DNA of 39,105 nt from contig BFEA01000206.1 in the NCBI GenBank assembly GCA_003427395.1, positions 1,507,896 to 1,547,000 on the forward strand, given 5' to 3'. This DNA is from Chara braunii (Eukaryota > Streptophyta > Charophyceae > Charales > Characeae). The notes beneath the pieces were generated by a model, which saw nothing but the letters and a program-made list of their open reading frames with translations, made no database searches and was not told where the DNA came from. Each line of letters begins with the position of its first letter. Position 1 is the first letter of the stretch. Below are positions 10,740 to 20,551 of the stretch, one piece after another. The translations under genes were made by a program, and so were the position numbers.

Positions 10740-11165
10740 ACCGCACAAGGCAGCGCAGGACCCTCCCGGCCGCGTTAGGCAGGAGTCGGTCTGATCCTTG
10801 TCGCAAATGCATATGGAGCTTCCACAAGCCGCTCCGGCCAAGTGCGCCAGCCATACCTCTCACGAGCCTTACGACAAGATAGGGCTTACGTGAGGCACGA
10901 CTTACCTCCACCTTACGAGAGTTGTCATCTCCCTTCGGTGGGCGTATCCCCGCCGAGTTACCAGTCCACAGTATGAAAGTTAATCAGTTGCAATCGCAAA
11001 GGTGGACCACCCGAGGGTGTTTCTCGTTCGTTGTAGCATACTAGGGGGTAAGCGTGGTATTACGCCTCTATCGAAACCGCACGCGAACCGACATCTTGGG
11101 GGGCGGAGGTCCCAAGCGAGACTCGTCGCCGGTGGACTAGGACGCATCCCACACGCCGCGCGCAC
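10740..11165 (-). mobile_element. tRNA-derived SINE-like repeat, copy 4
   Basis: The most GC-rich copy. It aligns with copies 1-3 through the GGACCCTCCCGGCC start (10758), CATACCTCTCACGAGCC (10851), TCGGTGGGCGTATCCCCGCC (10935) and TTCTCGTTCGTTGTAGCATA (11022). On the minus strand the A-box-like TAGTCCACCGG is present, but the B box is decayed (GGTTTCGATAG). It abuts the LINE remnant at 8964-10640. Confidence 0.6.
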
Positions 11166-11249
11166 CCCACTATAAATAACATAAAAATAAAAACACACAC
11201 ACCCACGCACGTACATATACATATACAGAACGACATTGAACAACAACGC

Positions 11250-11462
11250 GACAACACTCCTAGTCCCTTAGTAGTCATCCCATAACTCTCTGATGCGGAA
11301 ATCAGATAGGCGTCACGAGCGAGACTTCGTATAAAACTGCGCGGACGCAGGGCTAACTCATATCGACTCGCAATGCAAGTGTACGCAAGTGGTTGCAGTG
11401 ATGACGTACTATGTAGACTCATGTGATCCTCGTTAATCTCGAGGGTCGTGTTCGACACTCAA
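11250..11462. repeat. SINE-flanking segment Y, copy 2
   Basis: Aligns with 4691-4914 and occupies the same position relative to the SINE head. It supports a longer composite repeat unit. Confidence 0.5.
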
Positions 11463-11739
11463 GTGTCGGTTGACACGCGCCTTGAGGGACTGATCTCTCG
11501 AAGTTGGACAACCGCCAAGTACGGTTGAGAACCACACCCTCTTCAGCACCCTTCGGAGAGTGGGTGGTACACAGGTTCATACCTGTGGTGGTAATCGTCT
11601 CTTATCGCCCTGGAGACTAGCTCTATCATCCAGGGTCTGAAGAGAAATCAAGGGGTTCAACTTTGATGGCTGTCACGGATTACAACGTCAAACCGTAGAA
11701 ACTGCTAAACAGCAAAGGCTAAAAGGGGAAGTCCCTTTT
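11463..11739. other. Cluster of short perfect hairpins (possible structured RNA)
   Basis: Six stem-loops lie in 277 bp. GTGTC/GACAC spans 11463-11476. CAACCG/CGGTTG (11509-11527) has a 7-nt loop. An 11-bp stem with single-base bulges joins 11531-11542 to 11557-11568. CACAGGT/ACCTGTG with loop TCAT is at 11570-11587. CCCTGGA/TCCAGGG spans 11608-11635. AAAAGGG/CCCTTTT spans 11721-11739. The order resembles a folded RNA rather than a coding region, and no known RNA family is recognised. Further short hairpins occur downstream (for example GTTATC/GATAAC at 12223-12237). Confidence 0.5.
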
Positions 11740-12429
11740 CTCTTCGAAAACATAATCTGTTTAACCCTTACGCGTGGTCACAGTAGGCCGCACGAAACAC
11801 TCAAGACATATGTATTTACATATATAGAGAGAGTTATAAATATGTGACGATCACTTCTCACAGTCACAGTGAGACTCCTTTCAGCCATATATATATGTAT
11901 GTGAGCGCAGACAGTTAAATCCCAAGTCCGAATCACCAAACATACTTGCAATCACATCAAAGAATCAACCAAACGTCCATGCACTATACGGGGTCAACTT
12001 CAACCATTTTCTGCACTCACACCCTTTACTTTAGTCATGCAAGCTTTACTCTTGTGCAACTCCTCAAAATAAAATACTCAGTACTTTTCTTAAATGACCA
12101 TTTAAATAAAGGCCGCACGAAAACACAACAAAACAGTTCAAATCACAAGACTAAAGCCTTTAGGTTGAGTGGCAAGAGTGAATTGGAGTTAAGTCGTAAA
12201 CCCACGAATCAGCAACTGATCTGTTATCAGTGATAACAAAAGAGGATCCTCGTAGGATCAAGCTAAATCTAGTCTTGATTTTAAATCAAACGTTCAAGGG
12301 GGTCATTCGACTTAATTAATCATGAGTCTAAACCTAAGTCAATGCCTAATGAAAAGGTAGACCTTTGACAGAATCTCCTCTATACAGAGTGGACTGTTAG
12401 AATTGCAACCTGTCAAAATATAATATAAC

Positions 12430-13010
12430 TCCTCTAAACTAAGAAAATTTCGGCAACGCTTCCCGTAGGAAAAGTGTCTTTCCATAATTTATAATAACCC
12501 AAATATGAAAACAAAAATTAAACTTTAATTATGAAAAGTCAAATTTTGTCTAGCTCTTTGAATTAATAAAAAATTGGGCAGCATCTCATTTAGAAAGGTG
12601 GACTTCTCGGATTTATACTAAGTCAGATAAGAACTCAGAAGTTAGACTTGAGTTCGACTTTAAGGCAAAGTTTAACTGTCCTCTTAGATTTGCAGAAATT
12701 TCGGCAACGCTTTTCATACAGAAAGTGTTATTCCAATATTTATACAAAGCTAAGTTCAGAATCTAAAATGACTATGACTTCTCAAGGTCCAATTTTGTCT
12801 AACTCCCGGAATTAACAAAAATTTTGGCAGCATTCCCTTTAGAAAATGAGGTTTTCCAGAGTTTTACTAAGCCAAAAAGTTAGAAAAACTGAACCCTGAA
12901 AAAAACGAAATCTGACAAACTCATTAGTTTTGTAGAAATTTCGGCAGCGCTTCCCATAGAAAAAATGGCTTACCAAGATTTGTACAAGACCAAGTATAAT
13001 AAATGATATC
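12430..13010. repeat. Diverged ~123-bp tandem array, 5 units, A-B-A-B-A
   Basis: A GGCA core recurs at 12451, 12576, 12702, 12825 and 12942 (spacings 125, 126, 123, 117). Units 1, 3 and 5 carry GAAATTTCGGCA(A/G)CGCTT. Units 2 and 4 carry AATTTTGTCTA(G/A)CTC followed by AATTAA and TTGGGCAGCATC or TTTGGCAGCATT. The array is thus a dimeric higher-order repeat. All units continue into a stretch resembling CCA-ATTTATACAAAG. No protein frame survives. Confidence 0.8.
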
Positions 13011-13298
13011 GAAAAATATACAAATCGACTTAAGTAAAAATAAACTTAGCTAAGAAAATGCAGGAAAGCTCAGAAAATGCAGGAATTGAAACTAACTCGT
13101 ATGGCTCTAGCACGTGGCGAGCAACTAAAACAACTACCTATCAAACTTAAACTCAGACTAAGTAGTAATCGCACTCAATCACATGCAGGCCAAACCACAA
13201 AGGTAAGTACTCTCACCATTCCAAAGTCAATTTATCAAACAATAGTTCATGGTCTCTCAATGATTTATCCTTTTATACCTAGCTTACATAGGGCATAA

Positions 13299-13966
13299 AG
13301 CTAGATCATCCAAACTTATGGAACATGTTTAGCTCAGCCATGGAATATACACAAACACAAGGTACAACAACTTTTCTCTTTTTTTGGCAAATGACTAGGT
13401 CACCCTAGTCACCCTGAACTGTTTAAGTATCCAAACTTTATATAATTATTATCTGCACTAAGTCTTTTGAGGTAGCATATAACTGAACCAATCATCTTTA
13501 GCTCAAGATTCAGTCTGCCTCTTCGTACCACAAGTTTATTCTTAATTAGTACTCTCTTCAGTTGGTGATAAGCTATAGTCACACCACCCAACTTATGGAA
13601 CCCTGTTTGACTAGCCTGTTCATAAGTAGGATGGTAATAAAGTATAGTCAAGTTATAACCTTCTGGTTTCAGCATGTGCGTGGCGTTGGACCAAGACCAC
13701 CCAAACTTATCGAACATGTCTTGGTCCACAACATAGTTCATTTCTCTTAAAACCGAACCAGAAAGAGGCTGAGTCACCCAAACTTATGGAATATGCGCAG
13801 ACCTCCTTATTTAAAAACTAAAGAAAATTGAAAGAAACCCAAAGCAAACAAGGCGACCAAGCCACCCAAGCTTATGGAACATGCTTGGTCCATAAAAAGT
13901 CATTCACTGTCAGCCCTCACAAGTAAGAGCAACCAGACCACCCAAACTTATGGAACATGTCTAGTT
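13299..13966. repeat. Six hairpins with one conserved 20-nt loop and covarying stems
   Basis: The loop consensus is CACCCAAACTTATGGAACAT. Copies: 13299-13334 (stem AGCTAGA/TTTAGCT), 13572-13615 (GCTA..GTCA/TGACTAGC, slightly enlarged loop), 13687-13728 (11-bp perfect TGGACCAAGAC/GTCTTGGTCCA), 13765-13805 (GAGGCTG/CAG-CCTC with a bulge), 13855-13890 (GACCAAGC/GCTTGGTC) and 13931-13966 (AACCAGAC/GTCTAGTT, one mismatch). Stem sequences differ from copy to copy while staying complementary; loops stay nearly constant. A 7-bp hairpin GACTAGG/CCTAGTC at 13393-13410 may be a copy that lost its loop. This is non-coding. Confidence 0.8.
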
Positions 13967-13999
13967 CTCCAGGCATATCAAAATAAACATAGCACTAGG

Positions 14000-16900
14000 T
14001 CTCCCCAAACTTGCCTTCCTCTCATCCTCCTCCCAGATAGAATCCCACAATCTGCTTTCAGTCAAACAATAAAACTGAAATTGACATTTGTACATACATT
14101 TCTTGACTTAGTCTGGTTTGTATCCTGAAAGTCAATCCCTGACTCCGGAATTCCTCCTGAGTTCAGGCAGAGCTCCCGCAATCAGTGGGTTGACTCCCCA
14201 CAGAGTCTTTCTGCGGTCCTACGAGTTGCAATCCCTCCTGCCGCCTTCCTCTCGTAACAGGACAAGACTGAGAGTAAGAAAAACAAAACAAGGGGTTTGA
14301 GACTCTTGAGATACAGGAGAGGAACAAACTCAACTCCTAGGAGAGGGCCTTGTAATCTTCAATCGTCTGAGGGCCCCGCAATGATGGTCAAAGCACAGAA
14401 CAACTTGGTCAAACTGAAGTCAACTATCAATTGTTGGTCCCCTGACAACTCTCCAATTCGAAGCAACAACAACACTCGCCGACCAAATCACTTCCTCAAG
14501 TCACACTTCCTCATGCTTGGTTAAGATTCCACACCTTAGCCTAGAGCGACCGCTTCTTAAATAGAGTGCGTCTCCTACCCTGTGCTCTTGCTCAAACTCA
14601 ATACTACAAGACGAGCGCAACACGCACATCAGTCACACTGAACAGTCAGTTCCGCAGCAATGTCAGTGCTTAATGCAAACGCAGTAAGACCCTAGCTCCT
14701 TACAATAACCTTGCACGTGCAGCATACAGTAGAACATGGCGCAGTCCGCAAGGCTCAACAACGTGCTCAGCAGCTCAGCAAAGTGCACAGCAAGTGCATT
14801 GTCCATACACAACAAAGCAAAATATACGCTATAATAGATCGGTCTGTCAATAGCAACCACGGGCCGCTGCAGCACAGTCGCCAACAACCTACGAGTTAAC
14901 AGCGTATCCTGTTGACGTTTTTAGCCACACCCGAGGTGCCTGAGGACGTCGACATTGTAAACCATTGCCAAACCGGGGTACGTAAATCAAAATAAGATGG
15001 GCCTTTACCCTGTTGTCCCGTACAGGAGTCATGTTTTTATTCGACTAGAAACTCCCACTCAATTCCTCACTGCAAATCGTGGTTTTGTGGACAGAACAAA
15101 AGTTGCAGCCTGCTGCTTCTCTCCGCCTATTATAGGTAAACGCCCATTACTTCTTCACCTTTCTGACTCGTCCCCCTTCCCTTCTCCTTGTTCCTTTCCC
15201 CATCGGGTGAATGAATTTGGCCATCAACCCCGGTCAGTTTCACTTAATCCTTGTAATCTGTAGTGCGAGGGAAAAAACTCCCGGCACAGTTACTAGTGAT
15301 GAGCGGGAGGCAGAGTGCGATTGTCAGGTAAGTGCCCATCTCTACACGCATGAAGCAACCGACGCCCTGATCCAACTTGCTTCACCCTTTATAGATCCGC
15401 ACCTTCCCTCGCTCCATAGTCGAGAAAGACGCTGCGAGAACAACGCACGAGGAATGAAAAAGGCTACGATGCCACAATCGACCATGGTGGGGACGACGAT
15501 CAAAAGCGATCGGAGAGACTAACCACGATCACAAAAAAATCCCCTAAAAAAAAAAAAAAAAAAAAAAAAACAGATACAATTGCATTCGTGGGCTGCTCTT
15601 GACCACCAACGAAACATGCAAAATAGGAATGAATCTTCCGCTAGAACGCGGAAAAATACCTTAATATTTTTGGAAATCTCTTCTCCCCGGGCGCAGTCCT
15701 CAATAATCCTACCACCGAATCCACATACTAATTTTCGAATCTGACTTTACCATCGGATTTGCACATCCTTCAAACCTCCAATTCGTGTCTTCACTCTCTT
15801 GCTTCCATTCGGGAACGAGCAACCTATATAATCCATGCGTTATCCATCACCACTCTTCTCCGCGCAACTTTCCCTCTTTCTGTCTCTTGTTTTACTAAGT
15901 TAAACTTACTATCAAAACTAACACCACACTCTCCTTCGCCTTCCCAAAAAAACCATAGATTTGGCTTTTATTCCACGAAAATCCATTAAGAAACGGAAAT
16001 ATACGATCTTTCTCCCTCTCTTTTCCTCTAAGTCCATCGCTATCTCCCCGCACATTATTCTCTTACTAACTCCTAAACTACTGACTCTTTGCTAAAACTA
16101 ACGCTACCACTAAACTCATCCGGTCCACAAACCCATGTTCGCATCTTTTCTCGCTCGAATCTATTAAGGATTGGGCGTGATAGGCAGTTTCAACCCTCAC
16201 TTCTCTTGCACCTTCATCGCCATCACCGTACTTTGTCGTGCGTGCATCCGGCACCGCTTCGCGTCCGGGTTTATTCGCCTTTTTTACTGCCCTGTGTCCG
16301 CGCTGCCTTCCCTTGCCTCCGCAACCGCTCGTCGCTCACTGCCTTGCCTCACTGTCTGTTCTCCAAATGCATTCGACATGATTTTTGTGCCTGGATTCAA
16401 TCTCCCTTCCCACTAGCACTTCGCCCTTTTTTCTCTGCGCTCACCTTACCTCTTCGGCTGCATGGCTCGTTTCTTTTGTTAGCGCACCTCCTCCCGACAG
16501 TAACAACCCCGCTGCGACCCACAACCTACTCAACAACTCCCGCTGTCCTTAGGGAAACTTCAGAGGGAACCAGCTACTAGACGGTTCACTTAGTTTTTCG
16601 CCCTTACAGTCAGGCCTGATGAGCAGTGTGCCCAACTGGCTTCACCGCCAGCTTGCTACAGCCTCTTTCGGCCCACCTTACTCCGGTTGGGCCCACCACC
16701 TCTTCTGGGTTTCCCTTGCCCCACCTCTTCTTCAACTTCTCAACGGACCAGCCCTACCCCAGTCTCCCATAGCAGGCGGCGGGGCCGGGGGCGCGGTTCT
16801 GCCATATGCCCAAGCGCGGGTTTGGGGGAAACGCCCGACGCAGATCTTCATAGTAGTGGCAAAAGGCTTAAATAAGAACCTCGAAGACCGAACTGGAGGA

Positions 16901-17880
16901 GAGTCTCCTGGACATACTTAAACTCACTACCTCTACTGCAGATTGCGGGGAATGAACGATGCTTCCGTAAAAAACACCCCGCCACTCAAGTTTGCTCCGG
17001 CCCATAGGGCTACTCACTCTTTGGTCCACATGCACGTTGACTCCCTTAGTCCATGTTTCAAGCAGTCCGAACAGAAAAACCTCGCCAGCACCCCAATCAC
17101 GCAAGGGACCCGTAGGTCAGCCAAAGGAGTGCGCTGTCAAGATCTCCGCCCACGGTGACGGCCCTCAAACCCGGCGTCGTTGTCGAGTCAAGAAATGCCG
17201 ACGCATAAAAAATAATCATGATATAATAATAAAATAATAAATACCTAAACTTCTGATCATCAGAGTACGACGAACAAGGGGCAAGAGACCGCCAATACCG
17301 TTTTGACGCCGCCGACGACAAACTCAAGGGGATAGCCCCATCGAGCCCTCCGCGGTGCTCTGATATCCCCGCATCGTTGCCGCTTGATCTCGATCCCTAA
17401 ATCTTTTCGATGAAAGTCCTACGCTATAATCAATAATGCTAGGCCTAAGTCTGGGTCTAGTTTTGACGGATACCTAAATAAACGGATATTGCACGATGCG
17501 TGGATCTACTAAAACGTTTCAAACCCCCACATCGGCCTATCAACAAAACTCACGACTGTCAACCTTCCGCGTCCACCGCGCAACTATACCGAACCATGCA
17601 GCCGTCAATGTCGTCCTCCTCACATGCGCACAAGTTACAAGCAAGCGCATCAATCAAGAGACATAATCTTTTTAATCCTAGTTTAATAAGAAAAACAAAT
17701 AAAATATGGTCGATGATCACGCCGACTCTTCAACCATCAATAATTAAAAAATCACGCGCGCCTCAAACTTGCGCCCCCCCACACTCTCTGCTCTAGCCAA
17801 CCATCCTGTCAGCGTAAATCACAGATGCAGCCGCCTTCGCGCGGTATACTTAACCCTTAAATCAGACTTAGTTTTTTGTC
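14000..17880. other. Long stretch without a recognisable gene
   Basis: Open frames here (longest 163 codons at 16089-16580) are Ser/Pro/Leu/His-rich, lack family motifs and overlap on both strands. A 26-29 nt A run sits near 15545-15571. TGTTGACGTTTTTAGCC near 14911 could mark an LTR-type boundary, but no second copy was found. The tract may be the remainder of the retroelement that contributed the arrays at 12430-13966. Confidence 0.5.
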
Positions 17881-17894
17881 GCTTGCAAAAACCA

Positions 17895-17933
17895 GGGCGG
17901 ATACCCTTGTAAGGGTATTCGCGCCGACAGCGG
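17895..17933. repeat. Palindrome and dispersed repeat related to 7174-7200
   Basis: CCTTGTAAGGGTATTCGCGC plus CGACAGCGGCTT matches, in diverged form, the GTGTAAGGGTATTTGTACC plus CGACAACGGTTG junction at 7174-7203. Here the left side GGGCGGATACCC pairs with GGGTATTCGCGCC, making an imperfect palindrome. Confidence 0.55.
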
Positions 17934-17939
17934 CTTCAG

Positions 17940-18790
17940 GTAGTTATAAGGATAAATCTAAGCACTCTTTTACTGTTAAGAGTGAGAATGTTGAGTTTTC
18001 TGACACCAAAAAAAGATCATATGGCAAGACTTTAAACTTCATATTTAAGTTGCCCCACTGTGAGCCGTGAATACGAGAGTTAGCTCTTATGTTACAATCC
18101 GTGATTTCATCTGGATTGCAAAGAGTAATGGAGCCAGAGCGCAACCTTGTCTTAAAGAGCGGCTCAGAGAGAATTCGTTGGATAGTCTCACATTCACTAA
18201 CACTGCTGCTGTCGACATCGAGTATACGGTAACCACCCAAGTACAAAACGACTTTCCGAAACCCATTATATTTAACGTCGTCATAACATATGACCAATTA
18301 ACTCGATCATATGTTTTTTTCGGGTCGCTTAGTAAAACAATAAAGTTCCGGTCTTCACTATGAATGATTTATAGCATTTCAACTGCAGTCTTTATGTTAG
18401 TGAAAATCGACTTGGTCCGGTAGCACTAACTTCTGAAGGTATCTCCCTATCTCTGCGCTAAGATCTTGACCAAAAGTTTTTAGGCAACATTTAGAATCGA
18501 GACTGGTCCTTAACTTCTCATTTCGGATCTATCACCTTTCTTAAAAAGAACAGAGATGATGCCGCTGCAGATATTAGTTGACAAACTCCCACCGATTAGG
18601 ATTTAGCTGTATATCTAGTCCAGACAGTCTCCAACCTCATCCCAGATCGATAGGTATAGTTCCACTGGGAGACCATCATCTTTTGGGGACTTACCTTTTG
18701 ACATAGCTCTCAATGTCTTCTCTCAATTTCACGACCTTTTGACATAGCTCTCAGTGTCTTCTCTCAATTTCACCTTTTAGTACCTTCCTA
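17940..18790 (-). pseudogene. L1-type LINE reverse-transcriptase remnant
   Basis: On the minus strand the RT blocks appear in correct order but in shifting frames. KGKSPKDDGLPVELY is near 18700, GIISVLFKKGDRS near 18550, SILNVA*KLL near 18500 and LLSDPKKTYDRVNW near 18330. LRQGCALAPLLFAI follows near 18130, then a decayed YADD region (LPYDLFL) near 17990. These match fingers/palm blocks of L1-type LINE ORF2. Stops (for example within the GPVSILN block) and frameshifts show it is not functional. It ends abruptly near the palindrome at 17895. A tandem duplication lies at its upstream end. Confidence 0.75.
18694..18772. repeat. 41-bp tandem duplication inside LINE remnant
   Basis: A 38-bp segment at 18694-18731 is repeated at 18735-18772 with a single A/G difference. 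It duplicates codons just upstream of the SKGKSP block of the LINE, so it arose after the LINE inserted. Confidence 0.9.
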
Positions 18791-18927
18791 CCTACCACTA
18801 AGCTGCAGATGCATGTTGCACCCCACCCTAATCCGTGGTGGGTGGGGAGTAGGGCGGGGGGGGTTGGCTAATGCAAAGACGGAGTCCCTATCGAGTAACA
18901 GCGATGTCTATGGCCAGCACTCTCGCA

Positions 18928-18937
18928 CACACACACT

Positions 18938-18996
<59 letters not shown>

Positions 18997-19015
18997 ACAC
19001 ACACACACACAGACA
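18928..19015. repeat. (CA)n microsatellite
   Basis: CA dinucleotides with a few interruptions. It directly abuts the SINE at 19016 and is at the 3' side of that minus-strand element, so it may be its tail. Confidence 0.9.
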
Positions 19016-19262
19016 CAGCCGTGATGGCCAAAGCCCCTACCAATACTGATCGGGAGGAGCAAGGCAAGTTAGCCAACTTTCGCAGTTGGTTGGCGTGAAG
19101 CATGGCCAGGCGGTCGGTGGGGATTGAACCCACGATCTCCCGAATGCCACTTGCTGGGCTAACCATAGGGGTCTTGCTCGGTCACTGTTTTTGGGTCTCT
19201 GCGCCGAGGGAGGGCTGGGTGTCACCATGTGCGAGTGTGCGAGCAGGTCTCTGGTGTGTGTG
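19016..19262 (-). mobile_element. Second tRNA-derived SINE family, copy 1
   Basis: On the minus strand TGGTTAGCCCAGCAAGTGGC (about 19171-19152) resembles a D-arm/A box. About 30 nt later comes GTGGGTTCAATCCCCAC (about 19134-19118), containing a perfect B box GGTTCAATCC. The tRNA-like part is followed by a ~100-bp body and the CA/GT tract. It is not a functional tRNA: the acceptor and anticodon arms do not close. Confidence 0.7.
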
Positions 19263-19265
19263 TGT

Positions 19266-19266
<1 letters not shown>

Positions 19267-19299
<33 letters not shown>
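19267..19299. repeat. poly(T) run next to assembly gap
   Basis: 33 T immediately before the N run, a likely cause of the assembly break. Confidence 0.95.
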
Positions 19300-19349
19300 N
19301 NNNNNNNNNNNNNNNNNNNNNNNNNNNNNNNNNNNNNNNNNNNNNNNNN
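19300..19349. other. Assembly gap, 50 N
   Basis: Fifty unresolved bases between a poly(T) run and SINE sequence. The true length is unknown. Confidence 0.99.
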
Positions 19350-19760
19350 CCCGTAGCAGCCAGAACCGTGTTCACGAGAGAACATGTGGGGGCTGCTCCC
19401 GACCTGCAGGTGGGCGATACCGGCCAGGGGACAGCCGGTAGCATCAGGGACCATGCCAACAGGACCAATCCCTGTGCCTCCCCTCAGGTCCCCTCCCCTA
19501 TGAACATCAGCAGACTCTGCTAAATGCCAATCGGGGGATCCAGTGGTCTATCTCCAGGTGGCGGGCGCCAAGCATGCCCAGGAAGGTACATGAGGACAAT
19601 GGGGATTGAACCCACGACCTCCTGAATGCCACTTGCGAGCCTTCCGCGCCGAGGAGAGTTTTTTTGGTTCTGCTCCGAGGGAGGCTGGACGACTCTATTT
19701 TGCTCAGCGCCGAGGAGGGCTGGGCACGGTGTGGGTGTAGGGGTGTGTTTTGCGAGCCGA
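19350..19760 (-). mobile_element. Second tRNA-derived SINE family, copy 2
   Basis: It shares with copy 1 the GGGATTGAACCCACGA-CTCC B-box segment (19601-19622), the GAATGCCACTTGC word, the body word GGCGCCAAGCATGCCCAGG (compare 19095-19111) and the GCGCCGAGG-GGGCTGG head flank (19709-19727, compare 19201-19219). It is the same orientation as copy 1. Its 3' part continues to the gap. Confidence 0.7.
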
Positions 19761-20551
19761 CGTCAACCGTGAGATTCTCCCGTACTGACCTATGGCTGGG
19801 CCTTGTTCGTTGATTGCTTTGGCGCTCACGCACCTGTCCTTTGGGCCACAGGCAGCGACGCTCGCCGGTGAAGAACTCGGGAAGGATGGGCGGGGATCGA
19901 GGGGTCAATCTTCGAATCGACGAGGTGAAGCAGTGGAGGGCCACCTTCCAGGTCAAATCCGCGGTGGCAGTCACCGAAGCACTTGCTCCTCGGACGGATC
20001 GCTACCGGTAGGAAACAACTGGGGGAAAGGGGAAAAAAGGGTATGTCGGGCTGGCGGCTACCAACCTGCTGCGGAACCCCGCGGTCGAGTTCCTGCTTCC
20101 CCTCCAATACGTTCCCGCCTGCTTGGCCACGCGTTCCTCCTTCCAGCCGATTCTGTTCCCGGCTTGGTTTGCCGTCGTCGCCTGCCAAACATCGAGATTC
20201 TCTCCCCTTTCTGCTGTCTTCTCCCGTGCCGTGGGGGCTGAAGCTGCCGCGAGCTTCAGCTCGTACACGTACACGGCCGTGATAACCGTGTGTACTTCTC
20301 GTAAGCGTGCAGTGCGGCGAGGGAACGGGAGAAGGCAGAGGGAGGGGAGCGGGTGGGCAATGACAACAGCATAGCGGGGACGGGAAAACGTATGAGCGGA
20401 GCAAGAAAGGAAGGAGAGACGGTAGACGGACGGTCGAAGGTCGGGATCGAGAAACAGCAGGTCGAAGGAGGGGCAGCACGAGAGGAATTGTTTAGAGGGG
20501 ACAAGGATTGGCGGGGGAGCTGCTGCTGCTGCTGTTCATGACATAGCGAAA
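19761..20551 (+). promoter_or_regulatory. Presumed 5' region of the NFXL1-type gene
   Basis: GC-rich sequence between the last SINE and the start codon. There is no clear TATA box. Visible items are a 10-bp palindrome CACGGCCGTG (20273-20282) and a short CTG run (20520-20534) close to the start. A 217-codon open frame on the opposite strand (19826-20479) is Pro/Arg/Ser-rich and looks like a GC artefact. The transcription start cannot be placed. Confidence 0.35.

Noticed and set aside
11509-11530. Group II intron domain V (AAGTACGGTTGAGAACC resembles its 3' strand)
   Set aside because: The paired strand forms only a 6-bp stem with a 7-nt loop; the AGC/AGAAA catalytic features and bulge are missing.
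12430-13966. CRISPR array
   Set aside because: Spacing and divergence do not fit, the host is eukaryotic, and the repeats are imperfect with no uniform spacers.
14905-14930. LTR boundary at TGTTGACGTTTTTAGCC
   Set aside because: No second LTR copy, primer site or polypurine tract could be found nearby.
16089-16580. 163-codon plus-strand open frame as a gene
   Set aside because: Low-complexity Leu/Pro/His/Ser composition, overlapping frame 16171-16416, no family resemblance and no codon-use signal.
19102-19160. A functional tRNA gene on the minus strand
   Set aside because: The B box is perfect, but acceptor and anticodon stems do not close and a second copy shares non-tRNA flanks, so a SINE fits better.
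19826-20479. 217-codon open frame on the minus strand upstream of the NFXL1-type gene
   Set aside because: Pro/Ser/Arg-rich, no family motif, overlapped by frames on the other strand; GC-rich sequence has few stops by chance.
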